Source of the DNA: Entomortierella parvispora
Taxonomy: Eukaryota > Mortierellomycota > Mortierellomycetes > Mortierellales > Mortierellaceae
Direction: 5' to 3'
Length of the DNA stretch: 64,000 nt
Assembly (NCBI GenBank): GCA_963573315.1
Contig: OY752148.1
Location: 480,263 to 544,262, forward strand
Shown here piece after piece: positions 53,976 to 64,000 of this stretch. Numbering within the stretch: position 1 is the stretch's first letter; the number at the start of each line of letters is the position of its first letter. The notes beneath the pieces are model-generated. The model saw only the letters and a list, made by a program, of their open reading frames with translations. It searched no databases and was not told the DNA's origin. The position numbers and the translations under genes are program-made.

Positions 53976-54354
53976 CGAGAAAAAGGGTGTCGAGGGGTTA
54001 CACACGAAGATTTTTTCAGTGAGGATGACATCCATTGCATGGATTTTGATCACCTTCCTTTTTTATTTTACGAAGAACTGAGAGGGTATAAATAAGAAAT
54101 CAATTCCCAAACCTTGCCGCTATTCATTGGTTCCCGGTTCTAGAGTACATAAAAATCATTGACTATGTGGCTTAGTGGGAACTGTTTGGGAACCTTGGGA
54201 ATTTTTTGCAGGGACCGAGAAATACGCTCTCCAAAGTCTACCTCGCCTCCCTCTTCCTTCTTCCCTCTCTCCTCCCTCTTCCCTCGTCTTGTGTACAGCC
54301 AGCAGGATAATGGAGGGTCATTAACAACAGCTACATCATGTACCGCCTCAGTAC

Positions 54355-57305
54355 TTGTTATCGCAGGTCCCTGGAGCAAGCAGCAGCACCGGTTCTCGTC
54401 AGCAACCCCCAAACAAAAGACAGGCAGACGAAGAAATGCTTGCGATGCAGGAGAGTCTCTCAGCCACCCCAGCGCCCCGAGCTTTGTCCGACCTCGAGCG
54501 GGTGCAATTCAATCACCTGGAGGAGCAAAAGGCAGTTTTCCAGTCTCATTCGATGAGAAGGAGCCACTTGCGACCATCAACTCTTTCATACTATGATAAG
54601 TATCGAAAGCATTACCTTGTGGGTGTTCTCTCTTTGCTTCTCTTGTATGTGTTAGTTTTAGACTTCTCCTCTGATCGACTGACCACTCTCTGCGCTATAT
54701 TTTCAGGAATGGTGCGACAGGCATGAATATCGGGACCACACTGTCACAGATGCACGTTGCACTCGATATTTCAGGGAGCTCCTTGGGGAAATCGACCCAT
54801 CCCAACCCAACTTTCAGCCCCTGCGTAAACAGAAAGTCAAGGATGATGGGCTAGGTGGCCTCTACATGCCGGAGACAGTTGACTTTTATGTGAAAGGTGT
54901 TGTGGACCTATGGACTGAGCAGAACCAAAGCGCTCCCGTTACAGGTGCTCAAACTTCGCCTCGTAAGCTAGCAAAGCCGTTCCTGGATGCTTACAAGCGA
55001 AGAATTGGTAAGTAAAAAACGAGCACTCTGATGTTCTAATGTCTCTTGTTTTGCTATTGCTCGCTTACTGTTCTCACCTCCCTGCTTCCCTCCTGTTTTA
55101 GGTGCTCTGATGAGCATGTCCAATCAATCAGGACTTAGTGTCACGGAGAGCTATGGGCCAAATGGTTTTAGGCGTATGATGCGTGGAAATTGGACAAGAA
55201 ATTATCTCCAGCTTAATCAAAAAGCGCGAAAAAAGTTGAACGGACTTCGTGATCGCCTCAATCTCTCCTGGAGCCACTTCATGATGTGCAGAGGCGAAAG
55301 TATGAGAATGGCGCGCCTCCAGGATATCAACATTCACGCGTTTGAGTTCGCTGACTTGGCCGGCCAGTTTGCCTTGGGCATTGTCTTGACCATGTTTCAA
55401 GGCAAAACCAATACGGATGGAAAGAAGCAGTTTGGAGTTGTCGTCAGGAATAAGGAGGTCGAGATCTGCCCCATTGGTTCACTAGCCTTTTCCTTTTTGA
55501 ACTGTTCGTGGTAAGATAATGACGGACTGACTTTTGAATGTATGAGTACAAGCAAACAGATGGAGCGAAGAGTTAATGAATCCCTGATTTAACCTTTCTT
55601 CTAGAGTCCTTCAACACGTCCAGATCTCCAATCTGAGAACTGGCGCCTTTGGCATCTCGTATTCGCAAGAGACCCAAGCACGAAGATGCACTCTTCCACG
55701 CACTATGCTGCCCAGAAACAAGAGATGGCCGCCGCAAATGTCCTCTCGTCCAAGGTTCTCCATGCAGGAAGACGAGCGGGTGCACAGGCCGCTCAATCGG
55801 CAGGAGCTACAATTGAGGAGATTGCTCAGCACGGAAACTGGATTCATGAGCGTGTAGCTACCCACTGCTTGTAAGAAATCCCAGAAAGAGTGCCTTTGAA
55901 GCTGGCTGGATTCAAACATGAACAGGAGCAGTTCTGGTTGAAGAGGAACACGGTAGTCCCTCCTAATTAGCTCCAGCGACTAGTATTTCCGGAGGTCAAC
56001 AATACCTTTCCGGGTGAGGACTGGCAGGTCTGGATGGACAACATCATGCAGGATCAGGACGAGTTCAATTCTCGGGGACTTGATAGCAGGCTAGCCGAGA
56101 AGTACAGTCTAAACGATTGCAAAAAGATCAAGTTCTGCATTGTCTTAGCCCATCTTAGGAAAGTTGTACTTCAAGATGCCGCCGCTCTAATGGAGCTGAA
56201 GATCAATGTTGAATGCCAGTACAACCTCCACCACATCTTTCAGGAAAAGGTGTTCAAGGATCCGCTCTTCTCCAAGTTTCGAGCAGATCTGGCTGACAAG
56301 ATGGAAACTGCAACCAATCCCATATCAGACAGTTTGGCGCTAAATTCCCCTGCTATTCAACATGGTCTCCGGAATATTTCAGAACAATTGCACACTGTAA
56401 CATCCATGCTGGAAGCCTTCCCTCCCTCAGAGATGAAACGCGAACGTAATATTTGGTCCAACGTGGTTAATAACCAGTTTGTCAATATTCACAGCGACCT
56501 CCAGACTGTGCACAATGGTCTGATTACAGTAAGTAATAACATGACAGGCAACATTAATAGGTTTCATCAGACAATGAGATCGGCATTATCCTCTGCTTCT
56601 AAAGCAGTGGAAGATTTGGAGCCCTCCTTTACGCCTATTCTTCCTTTACAACAGCGGTCGGTGTCTTCCTCGGTGTCTTCCTCGGTGTCTCCCTCCGTGT
56701 CATCCTCAGTGTCTTCCTCTGAGTCGTCCTCGGCGTCTCCCTCAATCAGAGAAGATCCCCCTGTGGCAACCCCCTCCGCTTCTGCGTCAGCAACAGCTGC
56801 CCCTGAGACTGGCGTGGATACTCTTGCATCGATCGCAAGCTCGGATGACTTGTCTGCTACGGACAGTGATACTGTTGTTGACAGGCCCATTGGCTCCACT
56901 GTTGATACAGAAAACAACAAAATCGATTTAGTCACTCTTGCAGGGAGTTTCGCGTTTCCAACCGACAAGCCAACTGTGGAGGTGTATTCCCTTCATCCTC
57001 GCCCACATGACTTTAATCTTATATGGCAGGAGTGGTTCCATGGCATCGATGGCCAGCCGTCAGGGTGGCAGATGAACAAATACCATCCCAAATGGCGTCA
57101 AAATTGGCCTTCAAAACAGAGAAAGCACTACGCGTTTTACAAGACCCTCATTGACTACGCCCTGAAAAGGATCCAAACAGCACCACCGGGGGTGAAAACT
57201 CAGGAGCACAAGAGATGGTATGGTATAAGCGCCGTCGACACAGATGTCCTTAACCATGGTTCTTTGAACAAGTTCTATCTCTCTCTTCGGGGTATCGACC
57301 GTTGA
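54355..57305 (+). pseudogene. Crypton-type tyrosine recombinase with GCR1_C-like DNA-binding domain
   Basis: Reading frame pieces are about 54355-54620, 54706-55010, 55102-55512, 55605-55874 and 56034-57305, joined by introns with GTGGGT, GTAAGT and GTAAGA donors. The N-terminus is helical (LEEQKAVFQSHSMRRSHLRP). The recombinase core has MRMARLQDINIHAFEFADLA, FQGKTNTDGKKQFGVVVRNK, EICPIGSLAFSFL, HYAAQKQEMAAANVL and the catalytic VLHAGRRAGAQ (H-x-x-R type). At the place of the nucleophile, VATHC-L-stop replaces the H-Y-L pattern of the family. A TAA follows immediately and a TAG comes about 35 codons later. The C-terminal domain (VEVYSLHPRPHDFNLIWQEW, PKWRQNWPSKQRKHYAFYKT) is GCR1_C-like. A 55-residue stretch before it is Ser/Val repeat-rich. 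Ends of the element were not found. Confidence 0.8.
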
Positions 57306-57326
57306 TTCTGAGTAAACCTCCCCCCT

Positions 57327-57330
<4 letters not shown>

Positions 57331-57357
<27 letters not shown>

Positions 57358-57655
57358 CATATCGCTACCTCTTTCCTTTCCTCTCCTCCCTTCTCTTCTT
57401 TTCTCTTCCTTTCTCTTCTTTTCTCTTCTTTTCTCTTCTCTTCTCTTCTCTTCTCTTCTCTTCTCTTCTCTTCTCTTCTCTTCTCTTCTCTTCTCTTCTC
57501 TTCTCTTCTCTTCTTCTTCGTCTTCTTCTTTTGTCTTCTCTTCTTCTTCGTCTTCTTTTGTCTTCTCTTCTTCTTCGTCTTCTTCTTTTGTCTTCTCTTC
57601 TTCTTCGTCTTCTTCTTTTGTCTTCTCTTCTTCTCTTGTCGTCTACTTGCTTTTT
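57331..57655. repeat. Compound microsatellite: T-run, (TTCTC)n, then TTCTTCGTC-type repeats
   Basis: A T27 run at about 57331-57357, roughly 18-20 copies of TTCTC near 57420-57515, then four units of about 27-30 bp built from TTCTTCTTCGTCTTCTTCTT. Open in one frame as Ser/Phe repeats but clearly non-coding. Confidence 0.95.
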
Positions 57656-57659
57656 TAAT

Positions 57660-58157
57660 CAGTTCAACATCAAAGATCGGAATAAAACGAAGTCATACAC
57701 TCAAAAATAACACATCTCCAGGCGGTTTTCCTTGTTTCCCTGTTTCCTTGTTCTTGTCAGGGTCAATGACGCTCTTCTTGATGCACCAATAACTACGCCT
57801 ACAACCCACACAAGGCTGTTTGTTTTATTTGTTCTTCTACCAATTGACATGAAAATTGCCTAGGGCCTCGAACGCGTTTAGCGCCTATGCTCCGCCGACA
57901 AACATGCCAATTCAATTCAATTCAATCGGGCTGTAGTTTTATTGGCTCTGTCGATTTTCTAGTACTGGCACTTGCATTCAGAAATACGGACAAGTGGGTG
58001 CAGATACTAAGTCTTCACGTGATAGGACTGCTATTTGAATTGGGAATCGCGTGAACCCTACATATTGCACGTGAAGTGAGGCGCGGGGAACGCCTATGGT
58101 TTTTGCCCGCGTCTGCCCATCGTTCCTTTCATTCCCCATCATTCCACTTTCCACACG
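57660..58157. other. KEX1 upstream region
   Basis: Contains an (AATTC)4-like tract at about 57909-57930. No gene or clear TATA box recognised. Confidence 0.3.
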
Positions 58158-61100
58158 ATGCGTTCCCCTCACTTGGCATGGTTAACCTTTGCGGTCCTTG
58201 GGCAGATTTCATTACTGACCACCAGTATTGTCCACGCTCAAACCCAAGGTGCGGTTTTTGACACGAAGCAGCAGCTGAGAATTGGATGCATGGCAATCCA
58301 ATCTGTTTCATGGTCATCTCAATCTCATTACTCGTTCTGCAATGAAACTTTGAAAATCACTAGAGGACTATCTCGTCCACAGTTTACCAGGCCTATCTGT
58401 AGCGGAATCGGATAATCTGAAGCAATATGCAGGGTAAGAAAAGAACCCCTTCAGTCAAAGGCGAATTTCTTTAGTTCACCCACTCTGCTCCGCCCCATCG
58501 GAGTACCTCAAACCAAAAAAATAGAGCCGCGTTAACCTACCTCCACATTCTGGATTTAGACACATGCCTTTGGATGAGGCCAAGCACTCCAACCTGTTCT
58601 TTTGGTTGGTTACACGCAGGCGCAAGCTAAAAAGTAGCAAACTGGTAAGAGCACGATCGATATGAAAAGATGTTTCTTACTTCCCGTTGCACCCTATGCG
58701 CTTTTGTCCTGCTCATACTTCATTCTTTCGTCTCTCGCGCTGTCTTTAGATCATCTGGTTGAACGGTGGTAGGATATCCAGCAACTTGCGATGGATTCGG
58801 AATTGCGCGCTCGCATATCGATCGATCTGTGATGCTAATAGTTTTTTTTCATCTTGATACATTCTCTTCTGTTCGCGATGCCATCTTGCGCGGGGGGGGG
58901 GTTTGTTGCAAAAAGGACCTGGATGGTAAGCGATCTTGGTTCAACAGACAAGGTGAAGATTTTCCTCTTCATTCTGGACGTGATATATTACCTCTGATCA
59001 TCTTTCGCACTTTCTAGTTCGAGTGCAGATGGTTACTTTCTGGAGTCAGGACCACTTCGATTTGCAAATCAAAACTTAACGGTCAACAAGGGCGGTTGGC
59101 ACGAGTTTGCCAACGTAGTGTTCTGTAGGCTGGTTCGATATTCTTCAACCTCAAAGGGAGAATCATGTTCCCTCAACCAACGTATATGGTGACTGACAAA
59201 CGTGGATATCGATTTTTGCATTAGTGGACCAGCCTGTTGGAACCGGACTCAGTTTCACTACAGAGCAGTTGCTGGGATCTATGGAAGAAGTAAAAATATC
59301 GTTACGCACGATGAGCGATTCTGGTGCGACTGAAGCAGGATCATGACTGCTCACTAAAGCTACTCTTTCCTCATGTTAGATCGCAAGCCATTTTTTGTCT
59401 TTTCTCAAGCAATTTTTTTCTATATTCCCGGAGCTCGCTCAAGACGATGTACGTTCGCGTTCCATTCTTCTATTCTTTTTTTAAAAAAAGTCGTCCAAAT
59501 TAGCGCTAACAGAGTCAAAACAGCTTTACCTCGCAGGAGAAAGTTTTGCGGGAACTTATATACCATACTTTGCAAGAGGCATTCTGGATCATAACGACAA
59601 TCTGCCAGAAGGTCATCACCTTTACAACATGCAAGGAATGGCCATCGGTAACGGTTGGACAGATCCTGCTCACCAGGTAAGTGTTTTGGATGTCACCCGT
59701 TTTTCACAGGATTACAGCTCTTAGCTTCTTTTGGATGACCTTGATTTTGAATCGATCCCTCTGATGACCTTTGTAGTACGCATCCTATATCCCATTCATT
59801 GAAAGATATGGAATTGCAACGCCGGATTTGGTTGTAAGCCCCCCGTCATTTATCGAACCGAAAATTAGGATGACTGACAGTAGAACTGAAAAACAAGACG
59901 AGTCACTGACACCATTCTTATTCATGTACTTACAATGCCTAGGATGATCTGATTCGCCAGCAAGATCAATGTCTAGATGATATTCGCTCCCAAGATCGCA
60001 TCCGTCAACCTAAGTGCAAAGGACTCTTAAAAACTATCTTGCGATCCACACTATCTGGGTAACTGACTTATCTGCAATTGTGTTTGCTGATCAGGTCCAC
60101 AATGACCCTCTGTTATTCATAACAAGAATCTTTTCATTGCGACTCTTTTTTTAATAGGAATGGGACAGATCGTATCTGTGTGAACAAGTATGACATCCGA
60201 CTCACCGATATCTATCCAGGATGCGGTAGTCTCTGGCCCTATGAGTTGCCTCAAATGAAAGAGTACCTGAATGTAAGAGGATTGATAACACAACAGTTAT
60301 TCATATGCCTCATATTACGAACACTCATTTTTAAAATTCTTACTTTCTTGTAGCGCGAAGATGTTATACGAGCCCTCAATGCAGAGAGGGCACCGATTCA
60401 ATGGAGCGAATGCAGTGGTCCAGTCCACAATGCTCTTCAGTTTGATGACTCGGTTCCCTCCATCTCTGTAGGTGTTTTTTTCTGACTTTGATTTTTTTCC
60501 AAATACCCAGGGCGAGCCTAGTATATTAACGATGCTTAATGCTCTCTCTATTTCTTATTTTCATCTTCAAGCTCTTGCCTGGTCTGTTGGAGAGGACTCG
60601 GATATTGCTTTTCAGGTAACTGATAAAGAAATGTGTTGGAATTCACGAGTCCCAAGACATTTGTTTCGACTGACACTATTATTTCAACACTCCCTGAACT
60701 TCTCCTAGAATAGCGGACAGCAGGATTTGATCTGCAACCATATCGGCACCGAGTATTTGATTTCGAATATGACGTGGTCGGGTTCTCAAGGTTTTGGGGT
60801 AGAGTCACTGTTATCTCCTTTCGACTGCCTACCAATTGATCCCATTTCTTCTTGCTCACCATATTTTTCATCTATCTCTATGTATTCATAAAGGACGTAC
60901 CCACGGTGAAATGGACAGTTGAAGATGCCCCAGCAGGAGAGTGGATTCAAGATCGAAACTTGACTTATGTCTTGGTCTACAATTCATCGCACATGGTGCC
61001 TTATGATGTGCCGTTGGCAGCCCTGGACATGATGAACCGTTTCATGGGAGTGGATACAACGCTCCAAGAGTTCAAGTCTCATGTAGACGCGGAAACCGTA

Positions 61101-61687
61101 AATGGAAGCACCACCCGGCCTGGAAGTGAGAAGGTTGATATCGATCGTCTTCCTCCCTCACGTTTGTCCAAGTAAGTGAGAAAGACCAAACGAGAGGAAT
61201 TGTGTCTGCATGTTCCATTCGTATCGCTGTTGCATCATACGCAAGTCTTGCCTCAATTATTATCATTTTTTTTTGTTTTGGCTATATTATTTTCTGGATG
61301 CAGTAGTGGATCTGCTGCGTTGCTTTTGGTCCTGGTCCTTGTTGGAGGTGCCGCCTTTGTGATTGTGCGCAGGAATTGTCATCAGAAGAAACTTGGAGGA
61401 AATCATGATGGTGTTCAGTGGCTTCCTCTTAACAATGACACGAACCAATCTTTTCGCGGACAACCATTGGTGATAGAGGAACTGTAGGTGTCTTGATTGT
61501 CATTTTGATAGCGAACCCTGTCCATTTCTAACCAACCTTCTTACGGGTGCCTTTGTTCTTCGATAGGGATGCGCTAGTGGTGGAAGGTATCCGAGACAGC
61601 GACGAGGACGAAGACAGTGATGTTGACGGTAAAGAGGCCGAGCGCCACCAAGTCTCTGATGAGCGATCTGCCACAAGCCTTCAATAA
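58158..61687 (+). CDS. KEX1: KEX1-type serine carboxypeptidase (S10), 18 exons
   Basis: Exons: 58158-58248, 58364-58433, 58560-58644, 58750-58768, 58916-58925, 59018-59124, 59225-59289, 59380-59448, 59524-59676, 59777-59833, 59943-60058, 60158-60272, 60354-60467, 60572-60615, 60714-60798, 60894-61171, 61304-61483, 61567-61687; total 1779 nt, 592 aa, every phase consistent. A signal peptide ([20 protein letters not shown]) is followed by [50 protein letters not shown] and [10 protein letters not shown]. The catalytic Ser is in [13 protein letters not shown], Asp in [14 protein letters not shown] and His in [11 protein letters not shown]. Near the C-terminus a single membrane helix ([19 protein letters not shown]) and a short acidic cytosolic tail fit the trans-Golgi enzyme. 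It removes C-terminal Lys and Arg left by Kex2, and so would finish peptides such as those of the precursor at 34491. Exons 4 and 5 are only 19 and 10 nt. Confidence 0.93.
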
Positions 61688-61689
61688 AA

Positions 61690-62259
61690 GGGTTCCTTCC
61701 TTTCAAATGATGATCCTGAAAGCGGAAAGGAATTTTGGCGGGTGCTTAAAAAAAATGGGGCATTTCCTCTTCGCAGAGGAGTTGTGACGTGCAAAGAACA
61801 TGTACTGTAAGATTTGGTGGCAAAGTGCGTCGCCAAAACACGCGCCTAGTACGCGTCAACCACCTATTTACTAAGCTAAGAGACAAAAGTCACTGTTGTA
61901 GAAGCTGTACTCGTCGCAGGGAACTAGAAAGTCTGCACAATGCCCTGGGATTCTAGTGGCTATTTGTGCATTTTGTGGCATCAATAATAAATTTTGACTT
62001 TCAATGCTTTTTGGACGATCAGACCAACTGCGTGAGACATGGATTGGAGTTATGGACTCGCTGGTTAGCCGACAGGGGTCAAAGTGGGACAGGCTGCACT
62101 GTTCAGACAGCAAATCAAGTCCATGATCCTACACCTCTCGTAGAAGGCGCTTGCCTATCCTCCCTCCGCGCAGCAACCATAGCAGGTCCACGTGATCTAT
62201 GGCGCTTGCTGGCCTTCACTCTTTCATTCTCACCACATCGACGATTTCGCTGAAAGGCC
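61690..62259. other. KEX1 downstream intergenic stretch
   Basis: AATAAA occurs at the KEX1 stop (61683-61688). No gene or repeat was recognised in the rest. Confidence 0.3.
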
Positions 62260-62368
62260 TTTTGATCGTGATTGGATACTGATCTATATTTTTCTCACAA
62301 CGGACTTGATGTGATCTGGAACTGTCGCGGCTTTAAAGCTGACAGTATCCAATCACGATCAAAAGGAC
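62260..62368. repeat. Foldback element with 24-bp perfect arms
   Basis: CCTTTTGATCGTGATTGGAT(ACTG) at 62260-62283 is repeated in inverse at 62345-62368, separated by about 61 bases. It abuts the 5' break of the Ty3/gypsy fragment. Confidence 0.75.
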
Positions 62369-64000
62369 TTTTACTTACCCACGTACACTTTCACGCCATG
62401 GCAACCTCCCCTGGATCAGAAGTGTTCCTTGCTCTTATCCAGAACGCTCCTAAAACCCCTGAGGAACCTGACAAACCACGAACAATTCCAGATATGACCC
62501 CTGAGGTCCGCTCTATTGTTATGGAAGAGTTCGCGGATGTCTTTCCTGAGAAGTTGCCAGATGGGCTCCCCCCAGACCGTGGCGACGCAATGAAGATCGA
62601 AACCGACCCGACAGCTGACCCGCCCTTCCGCCCTGTTATCAGACTGTCAATTGCTGAGCTGGATGAGCTTCGAAAACAACTGGATCAATTACTAGCAGCA
62701 GGCTTTATCAAACCCAGTACTTCACCCTATGGCACCCCTCTGCTTTTTGTGCGGAAAAAGGATGGCACTTGCGTATGTGCGTCGATTACCGTGGTCTCAA
62801 CAAGATTACCAGGAAAAACAGACACCCACTACCTCGCATCGATGAGCTACTTGACCGCTTCCGAGGAGCACGCTACTTTTCCAAGTTAGATCTGTTATCT
62901 GGTTACCATCAACAGCGTATCTTTGAGCCCCACACACACAAGACCGCTTTTCGATGCCGGTATGGCACTTTGAGTTCAACGTAGTTCCCTTTGGTCTAAT
63001 AACGCGCCTGCCTCATTTTCCAACATGATGTTACAAGTACTTGATCCAGTCTTGGATAAGTGGGTTGTTGTATATCTCGACGACTTGTTAATCTACTCCA
63101 AGACAAAGAGCGAGCACCTGCAACACCCCCGAAGTGTCCTGGCTCTACTCCGCAAGAACGGTCTGTACGCGAAATTGAGCAAGTGCTCCTTTCTGCAAGA
63201 CGAGACTGAATTTTTAGGTCACACCATTAATCAAAACATCAGCTGGGCTCAGCAAAGCCATCCGAGACTGGCCGACCCCAAGAGCACAAAAGATGTCCAA
63301 CAATTTTTGGGGCTTGCGCAATTTTATCAATAGTACGCATCAGGTTTTGCAGAAATTGCCCTCCCTCCTCGCCAACAACACTCCATTTAAATGGACCAAC
63401 ACACAACAATCTGCATTCCTTCAGCTCAAACATGCCATCTGCTCTGCACCTGTCCTCCGCATCTTCGACCCCGACCTCATGACATTCGTTGACACAGATG
63501 CATCCGGTTTCGCCATTGGTGCAGTGCTACCACAGAAAGACCAGCAAGGGAACGTTCATCCCATTGCATTCACCTCCAGAAGTTGCAGGCAGCTGAACGA
63601 AACTACCCCACTCATGAGCAAGAGCTGTTAGCTGTCATTCATGCCCTCCGCACTTGGCGCTACTATCTCGATGGAACCAAGTTCACTGTCAACACGGACC
63701 ACGACACTCTCCGCCACTTTCCCACACAGCCCAAACTCACCCGTCGACAGGCTCGCTGGATGGAGTTGCTACAAGAGTACGACTTTGAATTCAAGTACAA
63801 GCGTGGAGTCGACAACATAGTTCCAGATGCCCTCTCTCGACGACCGGACTACCGCGACCCTGACCCTGTCGAGCTGCACAACCTCAGTGTCTCCCTGGCG
63901 CCCGACGTTCGCAACCAACTCATTCAGGACTACAATGATGATGCTCGACTTGGACCTATCTACAAGGATTGTCTGGAAGGTAAAATTGCTAATGGCTATT
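62369..64000 (+). pseudogene. pol: Ty3/gypsy pol fragment, frameshifted, continues past the window
   Basis: Begins just before the RT with EEFADVFPEKLPDGLPPDRG and [20 protein letters not shown], shifts frame near 62765 to [20 protein letters not shown], shifts again near 62970, and shows VVYLDDLLIYSKTKSEHL, the catalytic YLDD block. After a stop near 63332 come an RNase H-like FVDTDASGFAIGAVLPQKDQ, a shift near 63590, then YPTHEQELLAVIHALRTWRY and FKYKRGVDNIVPDALSRRPD. Gag, protease and the 5' LTR are missing; integrase would lie beyond 64000. It differs in sequence from the chromovirus at 16100. Confidence 0.88.

Noticed and set aside
54040..54080. T-rich stretch resembling the inner part of a DUF6589 terminus
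   Set aside because: Only the CTTCCTTTTTTATTTTACGA word matches; hairpin arms and the GTCTCGC end are absent.
57302..57658. 118-codon open frame of Ser/Phe/Leu
   Set aside because: It is only the TTCTC/TTCTTCGTC microsatellite read in one frame.
1..64000. tRNA genes
   Set aside because: I looked for A-box and GGTTCGAATCC-type B-box pairs and found no convincing cloverleaf; a covariance-model scan would be decisive.

Overview
The window is fungal nuclear DNA. Genes carry short GT-AG introns and TATA-driven promoters. Crinkler (CRN) effector genes, a KEX1 carboxypeptidase, a Kex2-processed secreted precursor and many fungal-type transposons (DUF6589, Crypton, chromovirus, MULE) are present. 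Moderate base composition plus CRN genes best fit an early-diverging fungus of the Mucoromycota, probably Mortierellomycotina; this placement is inference.

Layout. 0-9.5 kb: an intact CRN gene (minus), a secreted Cys-rich protein gene with a stop right after its signal peptide, a decayed membrane-protein gene, and a second CRN gene destroyed by frameshifts and stops. 9.7-14.1 kb: a complete hAT transposon with 217-bp terminal inverted repeats (TIRs) and an uninterrupted three-exon transposase. 14.1-24.3 kb: a 5'-truncated LINE (minus) split by a 5.9-kb Ty3/gypsy chromovirus with 451-bp LTRs and a 5-bp target duplication. 24.3-29.2 kb: relics, namely tandem repeats, a decayed acidic-protein gene, a Helitron-like scrap, a fragment of 25S/28S rRNA and one small unknown gene. 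29.2-31.8 kb: an intact prolyl oligopeptidase (minus, 5 exons). 31.9-35.6 kb: a dispersed-motif region, a Tc1/mariner-type MITE, and a secreted precursor with nine Lys-Arg sites that release small acidic peptides. 36.7-54 kb: a transposon cluster consisting of a TA-flanked element coding a DUF6589 protein plus a RecQ-like helicase, a solo LTR, a decayed Tc1/mariner element, another DUF6589-type terminus, and an 8.8-kb MULE with a perfect 9-bp target duplication that carries a Ulp1-type protease, an Arg/Ser-rich region, a FAR1-like finger, a MULE transposase and a SWIM finger. 54-57.3 kb: a dead Crypton tyrosine recombinase. 57.3-57.7 kb: a large microsatellite. 58.2-61.7 kb: an intact 18-exon KEX1 gene with 19-nt and 10-nt microexons. 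62.3-64 kb: a degenerate Ty3/gypsy pol running off the window.

How the genes relate. Host genes that look functional are the first CRN, the prolyl oligopeptidase, the peptide precursor, KEX1 and perhaps the 155-aa protein at 28 kb. The precursor and KEX1 belong to the same pathway: Kex2 cuts after Lys-Arg and KEX1 trims the basic residues left at peptide C-termini. Most of the rest is mobile DNA, often nested. The strongest candidate for a little-described system is the DUF6589 + RecQ element. Its termini fold into a hairpin whose stem is kept by paired base changes between copies. The second is the multi-peptide precursor. Exon junctions given here were worked out by eye from GT/AG signals, reading-frame phase and family motifs; the prolyl oligopeptidase, KEX1, first CRN, hAT and DUF6589 models each sum to a whole number of codons.
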